Assembly: GCF_000379185.1 (NCBI RefSeq)
Contig: NZ_KB900703.1
Location: forward strand, 192,814 to 256,813
DNA length: 64,000 bases
Source: Capnocytophaga cynodegmi DSM 19736
GTDB lineage: Bacteria; Bacteroidota; Bacteroidia; Flavobacteriales; Flavobacteriaceae
Direction: 5' to 3'
A program made the position numbers and the translations under genes. Under the pieces are notes generated by a model. That model was not told the DNA's origin. It saw only the letters and a list, made by a program, of their open reading frames with translations, and did no database searches. Below are positions 17,607-26,567 of this stretch, in pieces; the first letter of the stretch is position 1; each line of letters begins with the position of its first letter.

Positions 17607-18653
17607 TTAATGATTGTGTATAAATCCACCCATATCAGCAAGATAGATTAATAAAAGTGACAATAAAAAGGAAATGATAGGGGCAATCATCCACATAGTG
17701 AAAAAGCGTTTTACTTGGGTTTTATTAAAGATGTTCTTTGGTCCCATTTTTGCGACTCCAATTCCTAAAATAGCTGCTATGTTTACCTGAACCAGCGAGG
17801 AGGGAATTCCTTTTGTTACAGAAGCTAAAAGTAGCAAACTTCCTGAAATAAAAGCGATTATAACTGCTTCAAATTTTCCGAAGAGGATAATCTCTTTTCC
17901 TGTATTTTTCACAATTTTATGACCAAACAAAGAACTTCCAATACCAAAACAAGGAGCAACAATTAATGATGATAATATAAGAATTACCATAAAATCATTT
18001 TCATTTTGTAATCCTAATTCATTGATAGTCATTGCTGCAATAGGTCCCGCACCATTGGCTACGTTGTTTGAACCAATGGAGAAAGAAACATAAATAGACA
18101 TTACAATCAGAATGGTATTCCAAACAGGGTTAAGATTTTCATTCTGAGCTCGTTGCATAGTGAACCCTCTCTTCCGCATTGGTTTATAGATATATTTTCC
18201 GCATAAGTAACTCAAAATAAATGAAATAATAGGGAGAATGAACCAAGTAGGAATAATTTCGTAAAATAATTTTCCTGAGTCTAATTTATTGAAATATAGG
18301 GAGGGAGCAGCAAATGCAAGAACAGCAGCCTGGCTTGTTGACTGAGGGATTCCTGAAATATTAGCTATCAGAAGCGTAATCGCAACAGAAAGTAGAGCTA
18401 CAGATACAACTGTGAAAGTCATATAGTTAGCAGGTAAGATGCCATTTCCCATTGTGGTTGCTGTATTTTTACCAGCAACAAAAGCTCCTAAAAAAACTGC
18501 AATGCCGAAAATACCTGGAATTAAGCTCCTTCGTATAACATTTGCTCCATAACTTGCAGAAAATGCAGGTGCTGTACCACTTCCTCCCATAGTTATAGCA
18601 AGTGCCATAGCAATGAGATATGGAATTAGTAATTGGTTATAAATGGGCGACAT
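17607..18653 (-). CDS. PiT-family permease, possibly CysP-like sulfate permease
   Basis: 348 residues with about ten hydrophobic segments and two internal repeats. The second repeat keeps SIGSNNVANGAGPIAAM, close to the PiT phosphate-transporter GAND signature, but the first repeat reads MGGSGTAPAFSASYGANVI instead of a canonical GANDVANS motif. Length near 350 residues and this altered first motif are shared with the Bacillus sulfate permease CysP, a PiT family member. Family membership is clear; phosphate versus sulfate is open. Confidence 0.8.
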   Translation of the reverse strand: MSPIYNQLLIPYLIAMALAITMGGSGTAPAFSASYGANVIRRSLIPGIFGIAVFLGAFVAGKNTATTMGNGILPANYMTFTVVSVALLSVAITLLIANISGIPQSTSQAAVLAFAAPSLYFNKLDSGKLFYEIIPTWFILPIISFILSYLCGKYIYKPMRKRGFTMQRAQNENLNPVWNTILIVMSIYVSFSIGSNNVANGAGPIAAMTINELGLQNENDFMVILILSSLIVAPCFGIGSSLFGHKIVKNTGKEIILFGKFEAVIIAFISGSLLLLASVTKGIPSSLVQVNIAAILGIGVAKMGPKNIFNKTQVKRFFTMWMIAPIISFLLSLLLIYLADMGGFIHNH

Positions 18654-18699
18654 CTTTCTACTTCAAAATGTTTAAATAAATATTAAATGTTTGGTAGGT

Positions 18700-19167
18700 T
18701 TAAAGAAAATAGTTTAAGGAAATTATTGAACCTAAATGCATACTTTCGTGTATATTATTGAAGTTTATGGCGTCTTCAATACAGGTAAGTTCAAAGCCAT
18801 AACTGGTCATATATGTATTATACTGCTGAAAAACTCCTTTTTCGTAATCTGATTTGAGTTGTTCTTGTGTTGAAATTAATAATTCTTTTATGTTATTAAT
18901 TTCTTCTTTTGTAGGAAGATATTCTTTAGGGAAAGTACCTTTTCGATATGTTTCGATGAATTCATCGGTAACTAGAGGAGTGATGTTTCCAAGTTTGTAG
19001 CATAAAAGTTGTTGAGTTACAATGCAGTGAGCTATGTTCCATAGTACGTTGTTGTGAAACCCATTAGGGACTTTTGCCAATTGTTCGGGAGATAATTTCT
19101 CTAAAAAATCTACAAGTCTAAGGCGTGTAGCTTTATGTAATTCAAATGTTTGTTTTGTAAGTAACAT
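18700..19167 (-). CDS. DinB-like four-helix-bundle protein
   Basis: 155 residues. The N-terminal helix with HKATRLRLVDFLEKLSPEQL, then NNVLWNIAHCIVTQQLLCYKLG and the C-terminal NNIHESMHLGSIISL give the three histidine positions of the DinB/YfiT metal-binding bundle. Members include thiol-transferases and stress-induced proteins, without a single function. Own promoter at 19193-19200; it reads toward the permease gene 46 bases downstream. Confidence 0.75.
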   Translation of the reverse strand: MLLTKQTFELHKATRLRLVDFLEKLSPEQLAKVPNGFHNNVLWNIAHCIVTQQLLCYKLGNITPLVTDEFIETYRKGTFPKEYLPTKEEINNIKELLISTQEQLKSDYEKGVFQQYNTYMTSYGFELTCIEDAINFNNIHESMHLGSIISLNYFL

Positions 19168-19192
19168 TATTTTTTCTGATAAAATATTGTCG

Positions 19193-19200
19193 CAAAAATA
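19193..19200 (-). promoter_or_regulatory. -7 promoter box for the DinB-like gene
   Basis: Leftward TATTTTTG, 25 bases before the start at 19167. Confidence 0.5.
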
Positions 19201-19358
19201 GAAAAATTTAATGTATAAACCTTGTTTTCGGATTAAAAAATAGGAAAAAGAATACCAAAAAATGAGTGGTTTGATATATCATTATTTTTTCAAATTGATT
19301 GCGTTTTTGTTGTTATTTTCTTTTTCATTACTTTTACGGCTTAAAAATTATTTCTGAG

Positions 19359-19811
19359 ATGGCGAACATACGCATTACTAAAAAGTTTGAATTTGAGGCG
19401 GGACACGCTTTGTATGGTTACGACGGGAAGTGTAAAAATCTGCACGGACATAGCTATAAGCTGCACGTTACCGTAGTTGGTAAGCCTATAAATGACCCCA
19501 ATAATGTAAAATACGGAATGGTGATTGATTTTGGTGACTTGAAACGCATCGTGAAGCAGGAAATTATCGATGAATTTGACCACGCGATGATTTTCAATGC
19601 CAATTCACCACATTTGGAGTTGGCAAACGAACTTAAAGCCAAAGGGCATCATATTATCTTGGTGGATTATCAGCCTACGAGTGAAAATTTGGTTGCTGAT
19701 TTTGCCAATCGTATCAAAAAATATTTACCCGAAAATGTAACTTTATTTTCGCTTCGTTTGCAAGAAACCGAAAGCTCTTACGCTGAATGGTTTGCTTCGG
19801 ACAATTTGTGA
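19359..19811 (+). CDS. 6-pyruvoyl-tetrahydropterin synthase / QueD-like enzyme
   Basis: 150 residues from the ATG at 19359 (MANIRITKKFEFEAGHAL); the frame extends 20 codons further upstream through a hydrophobic stretch that is not part of the family. Zinc ligands His16, His29 and His31 (GHAL, LHGHS) and the catalytic cysteine 25 (GKCKNLHGH) are present, as is EFDHAMIF and the C-terminal QETESSYAEW. QueD makes 6-carboxy-tetrahydropterin for queuosine; some relatives make pterins. No queC/queE gene is adjacent, so the pathway is inferred from family only. Confidence 0.88.
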   Translation: MANIRITKKFEFEAGHALYGYDGKCKNLHGHSYKLHVTVVGKPINDPNNVKYGMVIDFGDLKRIVKQEIIDEFDHAMIFNANSPHLELANELKAKGHHIILVDYQPTSENLVADFANRIKKYLPENVTLFSLRLQETESSYAEWFASDNL

Positions 19812-19909
19812 TAGATTATAGACATTAGGCAATAAGCTGTTATTGTTCATTGTTAATTTCTTTCCCTTATAACTTGTAACTTGGATTTTTCCCCTTTATA
19901 CTTAAAATT

Positions 19910-20668
19910 TTGAATTTACAACTTCAACCAAATAAAAAGATTTATTTCGCTTCTGACAATCATTTGGGAGCACCTGATTTCGTGGCAAGTCGTCAGCGAG
20001 AATTGGCTTTTGTGAATTGGCTTGACCAGATTGAAGCAGATGCAGGAGCGATTTTTCTGTTGGGTGATTTGTTTGATTTTTGGTTCGAATATAAAACAGT
20101 CGTTCCAAAAGGATTTGTACGTGTTTTAGGGAAATTGGCAGCTCTGACCGATAAAGGAATTCCGATTTATTTTTTTGTTGGAAATCACGATTTATGGATG
20201 AACGATTATTTCCAAAAAGAATTGAATATTCCTGTTTTTCATAAACCGCTGGAATTTGAATCTTGTGGGAAACGCTTTCTGGTGGGACACGGCGACGGAC
20301 TCGGACCAGGCGACAAAGGTTTTAAACGGATGAAAAAAGTGTTTACCAATCCAGTAGCAAAATGGTTTTTCCGATGGCTACATCCTGATATTGGAGTGCG
20401 ACTGGCACAATATCTTTCAGTAAAAAATAAGTTAATTTCAGGAGATGAAGACGTGAAATTCTTAGGGGAAGATAACGAATGGCTGGTACAATATTGCAAA
20501 CGCAAGTTAAAAACCAAACATTATGATTATTTTCTTTTCGGACATCGGCATTTGCCAATGGAAATTGAGCTTTCGAGTAATTCCAAGTACATAAACACAG
20601 GCGATTGGATTCACTATTTTACCTATGCCGTTTTTAACGGGAAAGAAGTAAACTTATTGAAAATCTAA
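19910..20668 (+). CDS. LpxH-like UDP-2,3-diacylglucosamine diphosphatase
   Basis: 252 residues starting from a TTG at 19910, the only plausible start before the first motif; no in-frame ATG precedes it. All calcineurin-like phosphoesterase blocks are visible: SDNHLGAP, LLGDLFDFWFEY, FVGNHDLWM, VGHGDGLGPGD and FGHRHLP. LpxH removes UMP from UDP-2,3-diacyl-glucosamine in lipid A synthesis at the inner membrane, and GDLFDFWFEY is characteristic of that branch. 21 bases before the next gene, so probably cotranscribed. Confidence 0.87.
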   Translation: MNLQLQPNKKIYFASDNHLGAPDFVASRQRELAFVNWLDQIEADAGAIFLLGDLFDFWFEYKTVVPKGFVRVLGKLAALTDKGIPIYFFVGNHDLWMNDYFQKELNIPVFHKPLEFESCGKRFLVGHGDGLGPGDKGFKRMKKVFTNPVAKWFFRWLHPDIGVRLAQYLSVKNKLISGDEDVKFLGEDNEWLVQYCKRKLKTKHYDYFLFGHRHLPMEIELSSNSKYINTGDWIHYFTYAVFNGKEVNLLKI

Positions 20669-20689
20669 TTTTTATCTATAACTCACCCA

Positions 20690-21367
20690 ATGTTAAAAAG
20701 AATTCTCAGTTATATTATTCCTATTACAATTCACAAACGAGAATCGTCTGTTAGTAAGTCAATTGAAGTGGTTTTTCGTGATGGACGTTTGGTTTTGGAT
20801 ACGCCCAACACAAACTATTCTTACGGAAGTTTACAACGGATTTTACGAAAAGGCTTGAAAAAAATAGGTTTTACAGAAATACAAAAGATGGAAAGTATTT
20901 TAGTTTTGGGTTTGGCTGGAGGTAGCGTTGTAAAAACTTTGGTTGATGAAATTTCATACAAAGGAAAAATAACCGCTGTTGATATTGATAAAGAGATTGT
21001 TGAAGTTGCGAAAACATATTTTAATCTTGATGAAATTGAAAATTTAGAAATTATTGTTGATGATGCACAGCAATTTGTGCATAAATCAAAATCAAAATAT
21101 AATTTGATTATTATTGACGTTTTTCAAGATGATAAAATGCCTGAGTTTTTGTTCTCCCCAGAATTTGTAAATAGAGTACTTTCTTTGCGGACATTTAATG
21201 GAAAAATATTGTTTAATACAATGAAAAACAATAAGAGACAATCTGAAAGGAATGCAAATTTTATCAGATTTTGCGAACAAACTAATTTGGTAAAAGTAAT
21301 TCCAAATGTGGAAGGAAGCAACGAATTAATAATTATTTCAGAGAAAGAAAGTAATTTTGCTGAATAG
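20690..21367 (+). CDS. Spermidine-synthase-like SAM-fold protein
   Basis: 225 residues. The glycine-rich loop ILVLGLAGGSVVKTL and the acidic residue in AVDIDKEIVEVA are the nucleotide-binding motifs of spermidine synthases and class I methyltransferases, followed by LEIIVDDAQQFV and LIIIDVF. Polyamine-binding residues could not be confirmed and no speD/speE partner is near, so a methyltransferase-like role remains possible. Confidence 0.72.
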   Translation: MLKRILSYIIPITIHKRESSVSKSIEVVFRDGRLVLDTPNTNYSYGSLQRILRKGLKKIGFTEIQKMESILVLGLAGGSVVKTLVDEISYKGKITAVDIDKEIVEVAKTYFNLDEIENLEIIVDDAQQFVHKSKSKYNLIIIDVFQDDKMPEFLFSPEFVNRVLSLRTFNGKILFNTMKNNKRQSERNANFIRFCEQTNLVKVIPNVEGSNELIIISEKESNFAE

Positions 21368-21430
21368 AATTTATTGTCTTTGAAGTTTATTTTTTTTTGA
21401 GCAAAATTTGTGAGTTTCAGAAAAAAAATG

Positions 21431-21438
21431 CATATTTG
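21431..21438 (+). promoter_or_regulatory. Possible -7 box of rpsU
   Basis: CATATTTG differs from TAnnTTTG at the first base; 29 bases before the rpsU ATG. Confidence 0.35.
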
Positions 21439-21451
21439 CAGCCCAAATGAG

Positions 21452-21459
21452 AGGAGGTG
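21452..21459 (+). promoter_or_regulatory. Strong Shine-Dalgarno of rpsU
   Basis: AGGAGGTG, eight bases complementary to the 16S anti-Shine-Dalgarno, with its core ten bases before the ATG. This strength is exceptional: starts elsewhere in the window mostly have A-rich leaders without one, as usual in Flavobacteriia. Confidence 0.8.
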
Positions 21460-21467
21460 TGTAGATT

Positions 21468-21662
21468 ATGTTAATAATACCAGTAAAAGACGGCGAAAGC
21501 ATCGACAAAGCGTTAAAACGTTACAAAAGAAAATTTGACAGAACGGGAGTTGTTCGTAAACTTCGCGAAAAGCAGCATTTTACAAAAAATTCTGTGAAGA
21601 GAAGAAATGAACTACAAAAAGCTCGATACATCCAATATTTGAGAGATCAAGAGGAAGTATAG
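21468..21662 (+). CDS. rpsU: Ribosomal protein bS21
   Basis: 64 residues, lysine/arginine rich, with the family core PVKDGESIDKALKRYKRKF and VVRKLREKQHF. The C-terminus RYIQYLRDQEEV carries Tyr54, a residue reported in Flavobacterium bS21 as contacting the sequestered 3' end of 16S rRNA. bS21 in Flavobacteriia helps hide the anti-Shine-Dalgarno, and the strong Shine-Dalgarno in front of this gene fits autogenous control by that mechanism. Single-gene unit with its own terminator. Confidence 0.95.
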   Translation: MLIIPVKDGESIDKALKRYKRKFDRTGVVRKLREKQHFTKNSVKRRNELQKARYIQYLRDQEEV

Positions 21663-21680
21663 TCATTTTAAAGATAAATT

Positions 21681-21715
21681 AAAAATCCGTTTCTAAAACA
21701 GAAACGGATTTTTTT
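21681..21715 (+). terminator. Terminator after rpsU
   Basis: Stem AAAAATCCGTTTCT (21681-21694) / AGAAACGGATTTTT (21700-21713), five-base loop, then T. Confidence 0.85.
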
Positions 21716-21809
21716 GTACAAATTTTACAGATTGATAAAAGATAGTAAGTTCAAGCAGAGATTTTTCTCTGCTTTTTATTTTTCTTCTTTTTCCTTTGCA
21801 CTTTTTTCG

Positions 21810-21817
21810 TATCTTTG
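21810..21817 (+). promoter_or_regulatory. -7 promoter box of lepA
   Basis: TATCTTTG matches TAnnTTTG, 29 bases before the ATG at 21847. Confidence 0.5.
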
Positions 21818-21846
21818 CCAATTACAACAAATTGAAAACAAGAGAA

Positions 21847-23643
21847 ATGAAAAACATACGCAATTTTTGCATCATCGCACACATTGACCACGGAAAAAGT
21901 ACGCTGGCTGACCGCCTTTTGGACTTTACCAAAACCATCACCGAACGCGAAAAACAAGACCAACTCCTTGATAATATGGACTTAGAGCGTGAACGAGGGA
22001 TTACCATTAAAAGTCACGCCATCCAAATGGAATACGAATACAAAGGCGAAACCTATATTCTGAACCTCATCGATACGCCGGGTCACGTGGATTTCTCTTA
22101 CGAAGTGTCGCGTTCCATTGCTGCTTGCGAAGGAGCATTGCTTATCGTTGATGCGGCACAAAGCATTCAGGCTCAGACGATTTCAAACCTGTATTTAGCT
22201 TTGGAAAACGATTTGGAAATCATTCCTATCTTAAATAAAATCGACCTTCCTTCGGCTAATCCTGAGGAAGTGAAAGACGATATCGTGGACTTGCTTGGCT
22301 GTTCACCTGATGATATTATTCCAGCTTCTGGAAAAACGGGCTTAGGCGTGGAACAAATCCTCGAAGCTATCATCGAACGCATTCCTGCACCGAAAGGCGA
22401 CCCCGAAGCTCCGTTACAAGCCCTGATTTTCGATTCGGTTTATAATCCGTTTCGTGGGGTGGAAACGTATTTCCGTGTGATGAACGGGAAAATTTCCAAA
22501 AACGACAAAATCAAATTTATGTCTTCCGACAGGATTTACCAAGCCGACGAGGTGGGAACGCTCAAACTCAATCAAGTACCTAAACCTTTCGTGGGTTGTG
22601 GCGATGTGGGCTACCTCATCACGGGGATAAAAGACGCTCGTGAGGTAAAAGTGGGCGACACCATTACCACCGCTCAAAATGGTTGTACCGAAGCCATCGA
22701 CGGATTTGAAGATGTTAAACCGATGGTGTTTGCTGGAATCTATCCTGTTGATACAGAGGATTATGAAGAGCTTCGGGCTTCAATGGAAAAACTGCAACTT
22801 AATGATGCGTCGCTCGTTTTCACGCCAGAAAGTTCGGCGGCGTTAGGCTTTGGTTTCCGTTGTGGTTTCCTTGGGATGTTGCATTTGGAAATCATTCAAG
22901 AGCGATTGGAACGCGAGTTCGATATGACGGTAATTACCACCGTTCCGAACGTTAGCTACTTGGCTTATACGAAGAAAGACCCTGAAACGCCTATCGTGGT
23001 AAATAACCCGTCTGACCTTCCCGACCCATCGAAATTGGACAGAGTGGAAGAGCCTTACATCAAGGCGTCGGTGATTACCAAAGCAGATTTTGTGGGGCAA
23101 GTGATGTCGCTTTGTATCGAAAAACGCGGACAAATTACCAATCAAACATATTTAACTCCCGAGCGTGTAGAACTGAATTTCGATATGCCATTGGCGGAAA
23201 TCGTGTTTGATTTCTACGACCGATTAAAAACAGTATCAAAGGGTTACGCTTCGTTCGATTATTCGCCAATCGGAATGCGTGCCTCAAACTTGGTAAAAGT
23301 GGATGTGCTTATCAATGCCAATTCGGTGGATGCCCTTTCAGCTTTGATTCACGCCGATAATGCGTATAACATCGGGAAGAAAATGTGCGAAAAACTCCGC
23401 GAACTGATTCCGCGTCAGCAGTTTGACATTCCAATTCAGGCGGCTATCGGAGCGAAAATCATCGCTCGTGAAACCATCAAAGCCCTCCGCAAAGACGTTA
23501 CCGCAAAATGTTACGGAGGTGATATCTCCCGTAAACGTAAACTCCTTGAAAAACAGAAAAAAGGAAAGAAACGTATGCGCCAAATCGGAAATGTAGAAGT
23601 GCCACAATCTGCTTTTATGGCGGTGTTGAAACTGAATGATTAG
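21847..23643 (+). CDS. lepA: Translation elongation factor 4 (LepA)
   Basis: 598 residues from the ATG at 21847 ([19 protein letters not shown]); an upstream in-frame ATG at 21796 lies before the promoter box and is rejected. GTPase motifs G1 [10 protein letters not shown]2 RGITIKSH, G3 DTPGHVDF and G4 NKID are all present, followed by EF-G-like domains and the LepA-specific C-terminus with [20 protein letters not shown]. Ribosome-associated back-translocase. The gene is visibly richer in G+C and in codons such as CGC, ACC and ATC than its neighbours, consistent with codon selection or a different base history. Confidence 0.95.
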   Translation: MKNIRNFCIIAHIDHGKSTLADRLLDFTKTITEREKQDQLLDNMDLERERGITIKSHAIQMEYEYKGETYILNLIDTPGHVDFSYEVSRSIAACEGALLIVDAAQSIQAQTISNLYLALENDLEIIPILNKIDLPSANPEEVKDDIVDLLGCSPDDIIPASGKTGLGVEQILEAIIERIPAPKGDPEAPLQALIFDSVYNPFRGVETYFRVMNGKISKNDKIKFMSSDRIYQADEVGTLKLNQVPKPFVGCGDVGYLITGIKDAREVKVGDTITTAQNGCTEAIDGFEDVKPMVFAGIYPVDTEDYEELRASMEKLQLNDASLVFTPESSAALGFGFRCGFLGMLHLEIIQERLEREFDMTVITTVPNVSYLAYTKKDPETPIVVNNPSDLPDPSKLDRVEEPYIKASVITKADFVGQVMSLCIEKRGQITNQTYLTPERVELNFDMPLAEIVFDFYDRLKTVSKGYASFDYSPIGMRASNLVKVDVLINANSVDALSALIHADNAYNIGKKMCEKLRELIPRQQFDIPIQAAIGAKIIARETIKALRKDVTAKCYGGDISRKRKLLEKQKKGKKRMRQIGNVEVPQSAFMAVLKLND

Positions 23644-23690
23644 CGGTGAGCTACTGTAGATAAATTGTTGATTAATTCTAAGATAGGGAT

Positions 23691-24596
23691 ATGTTTAATT
23701 TTCAGTTTGGAGACTTTTATAACTCAAGTCCTAATTGGTTTGATTGGCTTAACTTTTTAGGAACTATTGTTGTGAGTACATTTTCTATTTTTTTTGCTTA
23801 TTGTTTAGGTGAAAGAAATTACAAACGAGATAAGAAAGAAAAAGCTAAACAAGAGGAAGAATTGATGATCTCGGAAAATAATCTTTTTAGAGAAAACCTG
23901 AAAGAGTTAAAAAAACAAATTTCGAAACAGGAAAGCTATTTTAAAAAATATTTAACAGAAAAAGAGTTTAATCAACTATGTGTTAATTCATCTGTCCAAG
24001 TAAACTTTTTGAAAAATATTGATGTGAAACAACTTTACAGAAAAGTTAAGAATAATAAAAATAAAGTTGAACAAATAAATACTTTATTTTCTTATTTGTA
24101 TGGTATATCTAATTTTGAAAGTGCCATTCAGGATGAGTATAGAACATTTGTAAAAAGGTATAATGAGTTGGAGATTATATTCAAGAATAATTATGGAACT
24201 GTTTTTTACCATCTTTTTCATCAGATAAATAACAAGAGAATTGTTAATTATCCGAAAGTTAATGGGGGAATAGGGTGGGAATATGATTCAAAGGATGAAT
24301 TTATGCTTGAGTATGTTCAACTTCGTTCAAAGTTTATAAAAGAGAATAAAATTAAAGTTGATAGGAAACGAATTTCTGAGTTATTGAAGGAGATTGCAGA
24401 AAAGTCAAACAAATATATACCCAAAGATTTTGATGCAATTCAAGTAAATCATTTTGCAAATGAAGCATACTGTGCTTTCGTTGATATGGAAGCAAAAAGA
24501 AAATCTCATTATAAAGTTATTGATTCTTATTTGAAGGTTTTAGAAAAATTAAAGAAAAAAATTGAGGAATATGAGGAGCTAGTAAATGTGACATAA
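23691..24596 (+). CDS. Unrecognised membrane-anchored coiled-coil protein
   Basis: 301 residues, not recognised. One transmembrane helix at about 21-42 (WLNFLGTIVVSTFSIFFAYCL), then a highly charged region (YKRDKKEKAKQEEELM) and heptad-like helices for most of the remaining length (ENLKELKKQISKQESYF; VLEKLKKKIEEYEELV at the end). No catalytic motif was found. Markedly more AT-rich than lepA just upstream. Together with the next two entries it forms a small islet of non-conserved genes between lepA and trxB. Function unknown. Confidence 0.7.
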   Translation: MFNFQFGDFYNSSPNWFDWLNFLGTIVVSTFSIFFAYCLGERNYKRDKKEKAKQEEELMISENNLFRENLKELKKQISKQESYFKKYLTEKEFNQLCVNSSVQVNFLKNIDVKQLYRKVKNNKNKVEQINTLFSYLYGISNFESAIQDEYRTFVKRYNELEIIFKNNYGTVFYHLFHQINNKRIVNYPKVNGGIGWEYDSKDEFMLEYVQLRSKFIKENKIKVDRKRISELLKEIAEKSNKYIPKDFDAIQVNHFANEAYCAFVDMEAKRKSHYKVIDSYLKVLEKLKKKIEEYEELVNVT

Positions 24597-24845
24597 AGAT
24601 TTACTATTCTTGTTCCCAAGTTGTTTTAATGAGAAGACGATTGCTGGAAAATAATGAATTAATTTTGTTGGTTTAAATGTTTGATTTTTGTTAGTTAATG
24701 CAATGAGTTTAACAATCCTTGAATAAATAGACATCTTTCAGTGGCAGGGTAGACCAAAAACTTTAAAACTAGCTACTCCCACAAACCTCCAAACCACGGA
24801 AATAGAAAACAAAAGAGACGGAAAAAATAGAAAAACAAATCAGTT
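24597..24845. other. Intergenic stretch in the accessory islet
   Basis: About 250 bases without a supported gene; a short open reading stretch rich in Lys/Arg codons leads into the next gene and may be a remnant, but nothing was identified. Confidence 0.5.
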
Positions 24846-25202
24846 ATGAAAAAACCTCCGTATCCGTACACCAAAAGTATGTTCAGGAAACGCCGTCCTT
24901 TAAGAACAGCCGTGTTTACCGCAATGTTGAAATGTGTGCATATTTACGAGATTCGGGATACGTCTTACCAATCGTTCAAAAATCCTAAATCGTACGAAGA
25001 TATCGAGTTGATGACGCTTCTTATCAACGAAATTTATGAAGGCAATCTTTCGCAAGATGAGCTTTCCCCTCCCGAAGATGTTATAGTAAATCGAATCATC
25101 GACTATACCAATGCCCCCACTCAGCTTAAAGAAGCAATGCGTGAAGGGCTTTGCATTGAAAAGGAATATGTGGAATATTTCACCGAAAAAGCTAAAACGT
25201 AG
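24846..25202 (+). CDS. Hypothetical protein, 118 residues
   Basis: Not recognised. A basic N-terminus (KSMFRKRRPLRTAVF) is followed by a mostly helical acidic part (YEDIELMTLLINEIYEG; PPEDVIVNRIIDYTNAP). No signal peptide or membrane helix. Base composition is more G+C rich than the gene before it. It stands alone between an unannotated gap and a decayed fragment, so it may be an accessory or formerly mobile gene. Small, soluble, possibly nucleic-acid or protein binding from its charge only; no function is claimed. Confidence 0.5.
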   Translation: MKKPPYPYTKSMFRKRRPLRTAVFTAMLKCVHIYEIRDTSYQSFKNPKSYEDIELMTLLINEIYEGNLSQDELSPPEDVIVNRIIDYTNAPTQLKEAMREGLCIEKEYVEYFTEKAKT

Positions 25203-25284
25203 GACGAGTTATATAAATCTATTCGGTAAATTGGGGGGAGGTTTGCTCCATATATGAGGTGATTTGACAATATGAATAGACTAA

Positions 25285-25437
25285 TTTACAAAGGAAGAAT
25301 TTGAAGAAAAGGTGCAGTCCTTCGTGCATTATAATCCAGTGCAGGAAATAACAGCAACCAGACTTCGGCGAATGTTTGAGTAGTTTTATAATACAGATGT
25401 GAATGCTCCTTTCGTTGAAGATGAGCCTTTAAGTTAG
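25285..25437 (+). pseudogene. Decayed coding fragment with internal stop
   Basis: One frame reads FTKEEFEEKVQSFVHYNPVQ, then EITATRLRRMFE, a TAG at 25381-25383, then FYNTDVNAPFVEDEPLS and a TAG at 25435-25437. The residue composition is protein-like on both sides of the internal stop, whereas there is no start codon in frame after the preceding TAA. It looks like the 3' end of a small helical protein gene that has decayed. The parent family was not recognised. Confidence 0.4.
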
Positions 25438-25472
25438 AGGTATACCACCGTCATAATAATCGCTGAGCAACA

Positions 25473-25503
25473 TTTGTTTTCTTGCGAAAAATACGTACCT
25501 TTG
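25473..25503 (+). promoter_or_regulatory. trxB promoter
   Basis: TTTG at 25473-25476 (-33) and TACCTTTG at 25496-25503 (-7), 19 bases apart, 27 bases before the ATG: a full Bacteroidota-type promoter. Confidence 0.6.
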
Positions 25504-25530
25504 TAAAGTTGAATTCAAAAAAATAGAATA

Positions 25531-26478
25531 ATGGCTGAGATAGAAAAAGTAAAATGCCTTATAATAGGTTCAGGACCTGCAGGATACACTGCTGCAATTT
25601 ACGCTTCACGTGCTAATATGCATCCTGTGTTATATCAGGGGGAACAACCTGGAGGACAGCTAACTACAACAAACGAAGTTGAAAATTTCCCTGGGTATCC
25701 TAACGGAATTACTGGTACAGCAATGATGATGGAGTTACAACAACAAGCTGAACGCTTCGGAACTGAAATACGCAACGGATGGGTAACAAAGGTTGATTTT
25801 TCACAAACTCCTCATAAAGTGTGGATTAATGAAGAAAAAGAAATTCACGCACAAACAGTAATTATTGCTACGGGAGCTTCTGCTAAGTATTTAGGATTAC
25901 CTTCAGAGCAACATTATTTGAAAACAGGTGGAGGCGTTTCTGCTTGTGCTGTGTGTGATGGTTTCTTCTACAGAAAGCAAAAAGTAGCCATTGTTGGGGC
26001 GGGAGACTCAGCCTGTGAGGAAGCGTTGTATTTAGCGAATATCTGCGAGAAAGTAACGATGCTTGTTCGTCGTAATGAATTCCGTGCTTCTCGAATTATG
26101 AAAGAACGTGTGTTAAAAGCAGAAAATATAGAAGTACTTTATAACACTGAAACAGAAGAAGTTTTAGGTGATGGACAGGTAGTTACAGCTTTGAAAGTGC
26201 GTAATAATAAAACAAATGAAGTTTCCGAAATTCCTGTTACAGGCTTTTTTGTAGCAATAGGGCATACACCTAATACAGCTGTTTTCAAAGATTTTATTTC
26301 TCTTGATGAAACGGGCTACATCAAAAATGTGCCAGGAACATCTCTAACAAATGTGAAAGGTGTTTTTGTTGCGGGTGATGCCGCTGATAGTCGTTACAGG
26401 CAAGCAATTACGGCTGCGGGTTCGGGATGTATGGCAGCATTGGACGCTGAAAGATATTTAATGACTTTGGAAGATTAA
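25531..26478 (+). CDS. trxB: Thioredoxin reductase
   Basis: 315 residues. FAD-binding GSGPAGYTAAIYASRA at the N-terminus, redox-active Cys139-Ala-Val-Cys142 in SACAVCDGFF, NADPH-binding GAGDSACEEALYLA, and C-terminal GVFVAGDAADSRYRQAITAA. This is the low-molecular-weight bacterial TrxR that reduces thioredoxin with NADPH in the cytoplasm. Own promoter and terminator, so a single-gene unit. Confidence 0.96.
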   Translation: MAEIEKVKCLIIGSGPAGYTAAIYASRANMHPVLYQGEQPGGQLTTTNEVENFPGYPNGITGTAMMMELQQQAERFGTEIRNGWVTKVDFSQTPHKVWINEEKEIHAQTVIIATGASAKYLGLPSEQHYLKTGGGVSACAVCDGFFYRKQKVAIVGAGDSACEEALYLANICEKVTMLVRRNEFRASRIMKERVLKAENIEVLYNTETEEVLGDGQVVTALKVRNNKTNEVSEIPVTGFFVAIGHTPNTAVFKDFISLDETGYIKNVPGTSLTNVKGVFVAGDAADSRYRQAITAAGSGCMAALDAERYLMTLED

Positions 26479-26498
26479 TAGTTTAATACAGATATTTT

Positions 26499-26538
26499 AA
26501 AAGTCTTAATTTTTGCTAAAAAATTAAGACTTTTTTAT
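26499..26538. terminator. Terminator between trxB and the sulfatase-fold gene
   Basis: AAAAGTCTTAATTTTT (26499-26514) pairs with AAAAATTAAGACTTTT (26519-26534), T-rich on both sides; convergent genes flank it. Confidence 0.8.
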
Positions 26539-26567
26539 TAATAAAATCTTAAAGAAAAAGTTGGATT

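Larger units (their letters stand above)
25203..25530. other. Gene-free gap with decayed fragment and trxB promoter
   Basis: Contains the decayed coding stretch 25285-25437 and the trxB -7 box; the rest shows nothing recognisable. Confidence 0.6.

Noticed and set aside
24597..24845. Coding frame in the 24597-24845 gap
   Set aside because: Several short frames rich in Lys/Arg but none with a start and coherent length; left as non-coding.
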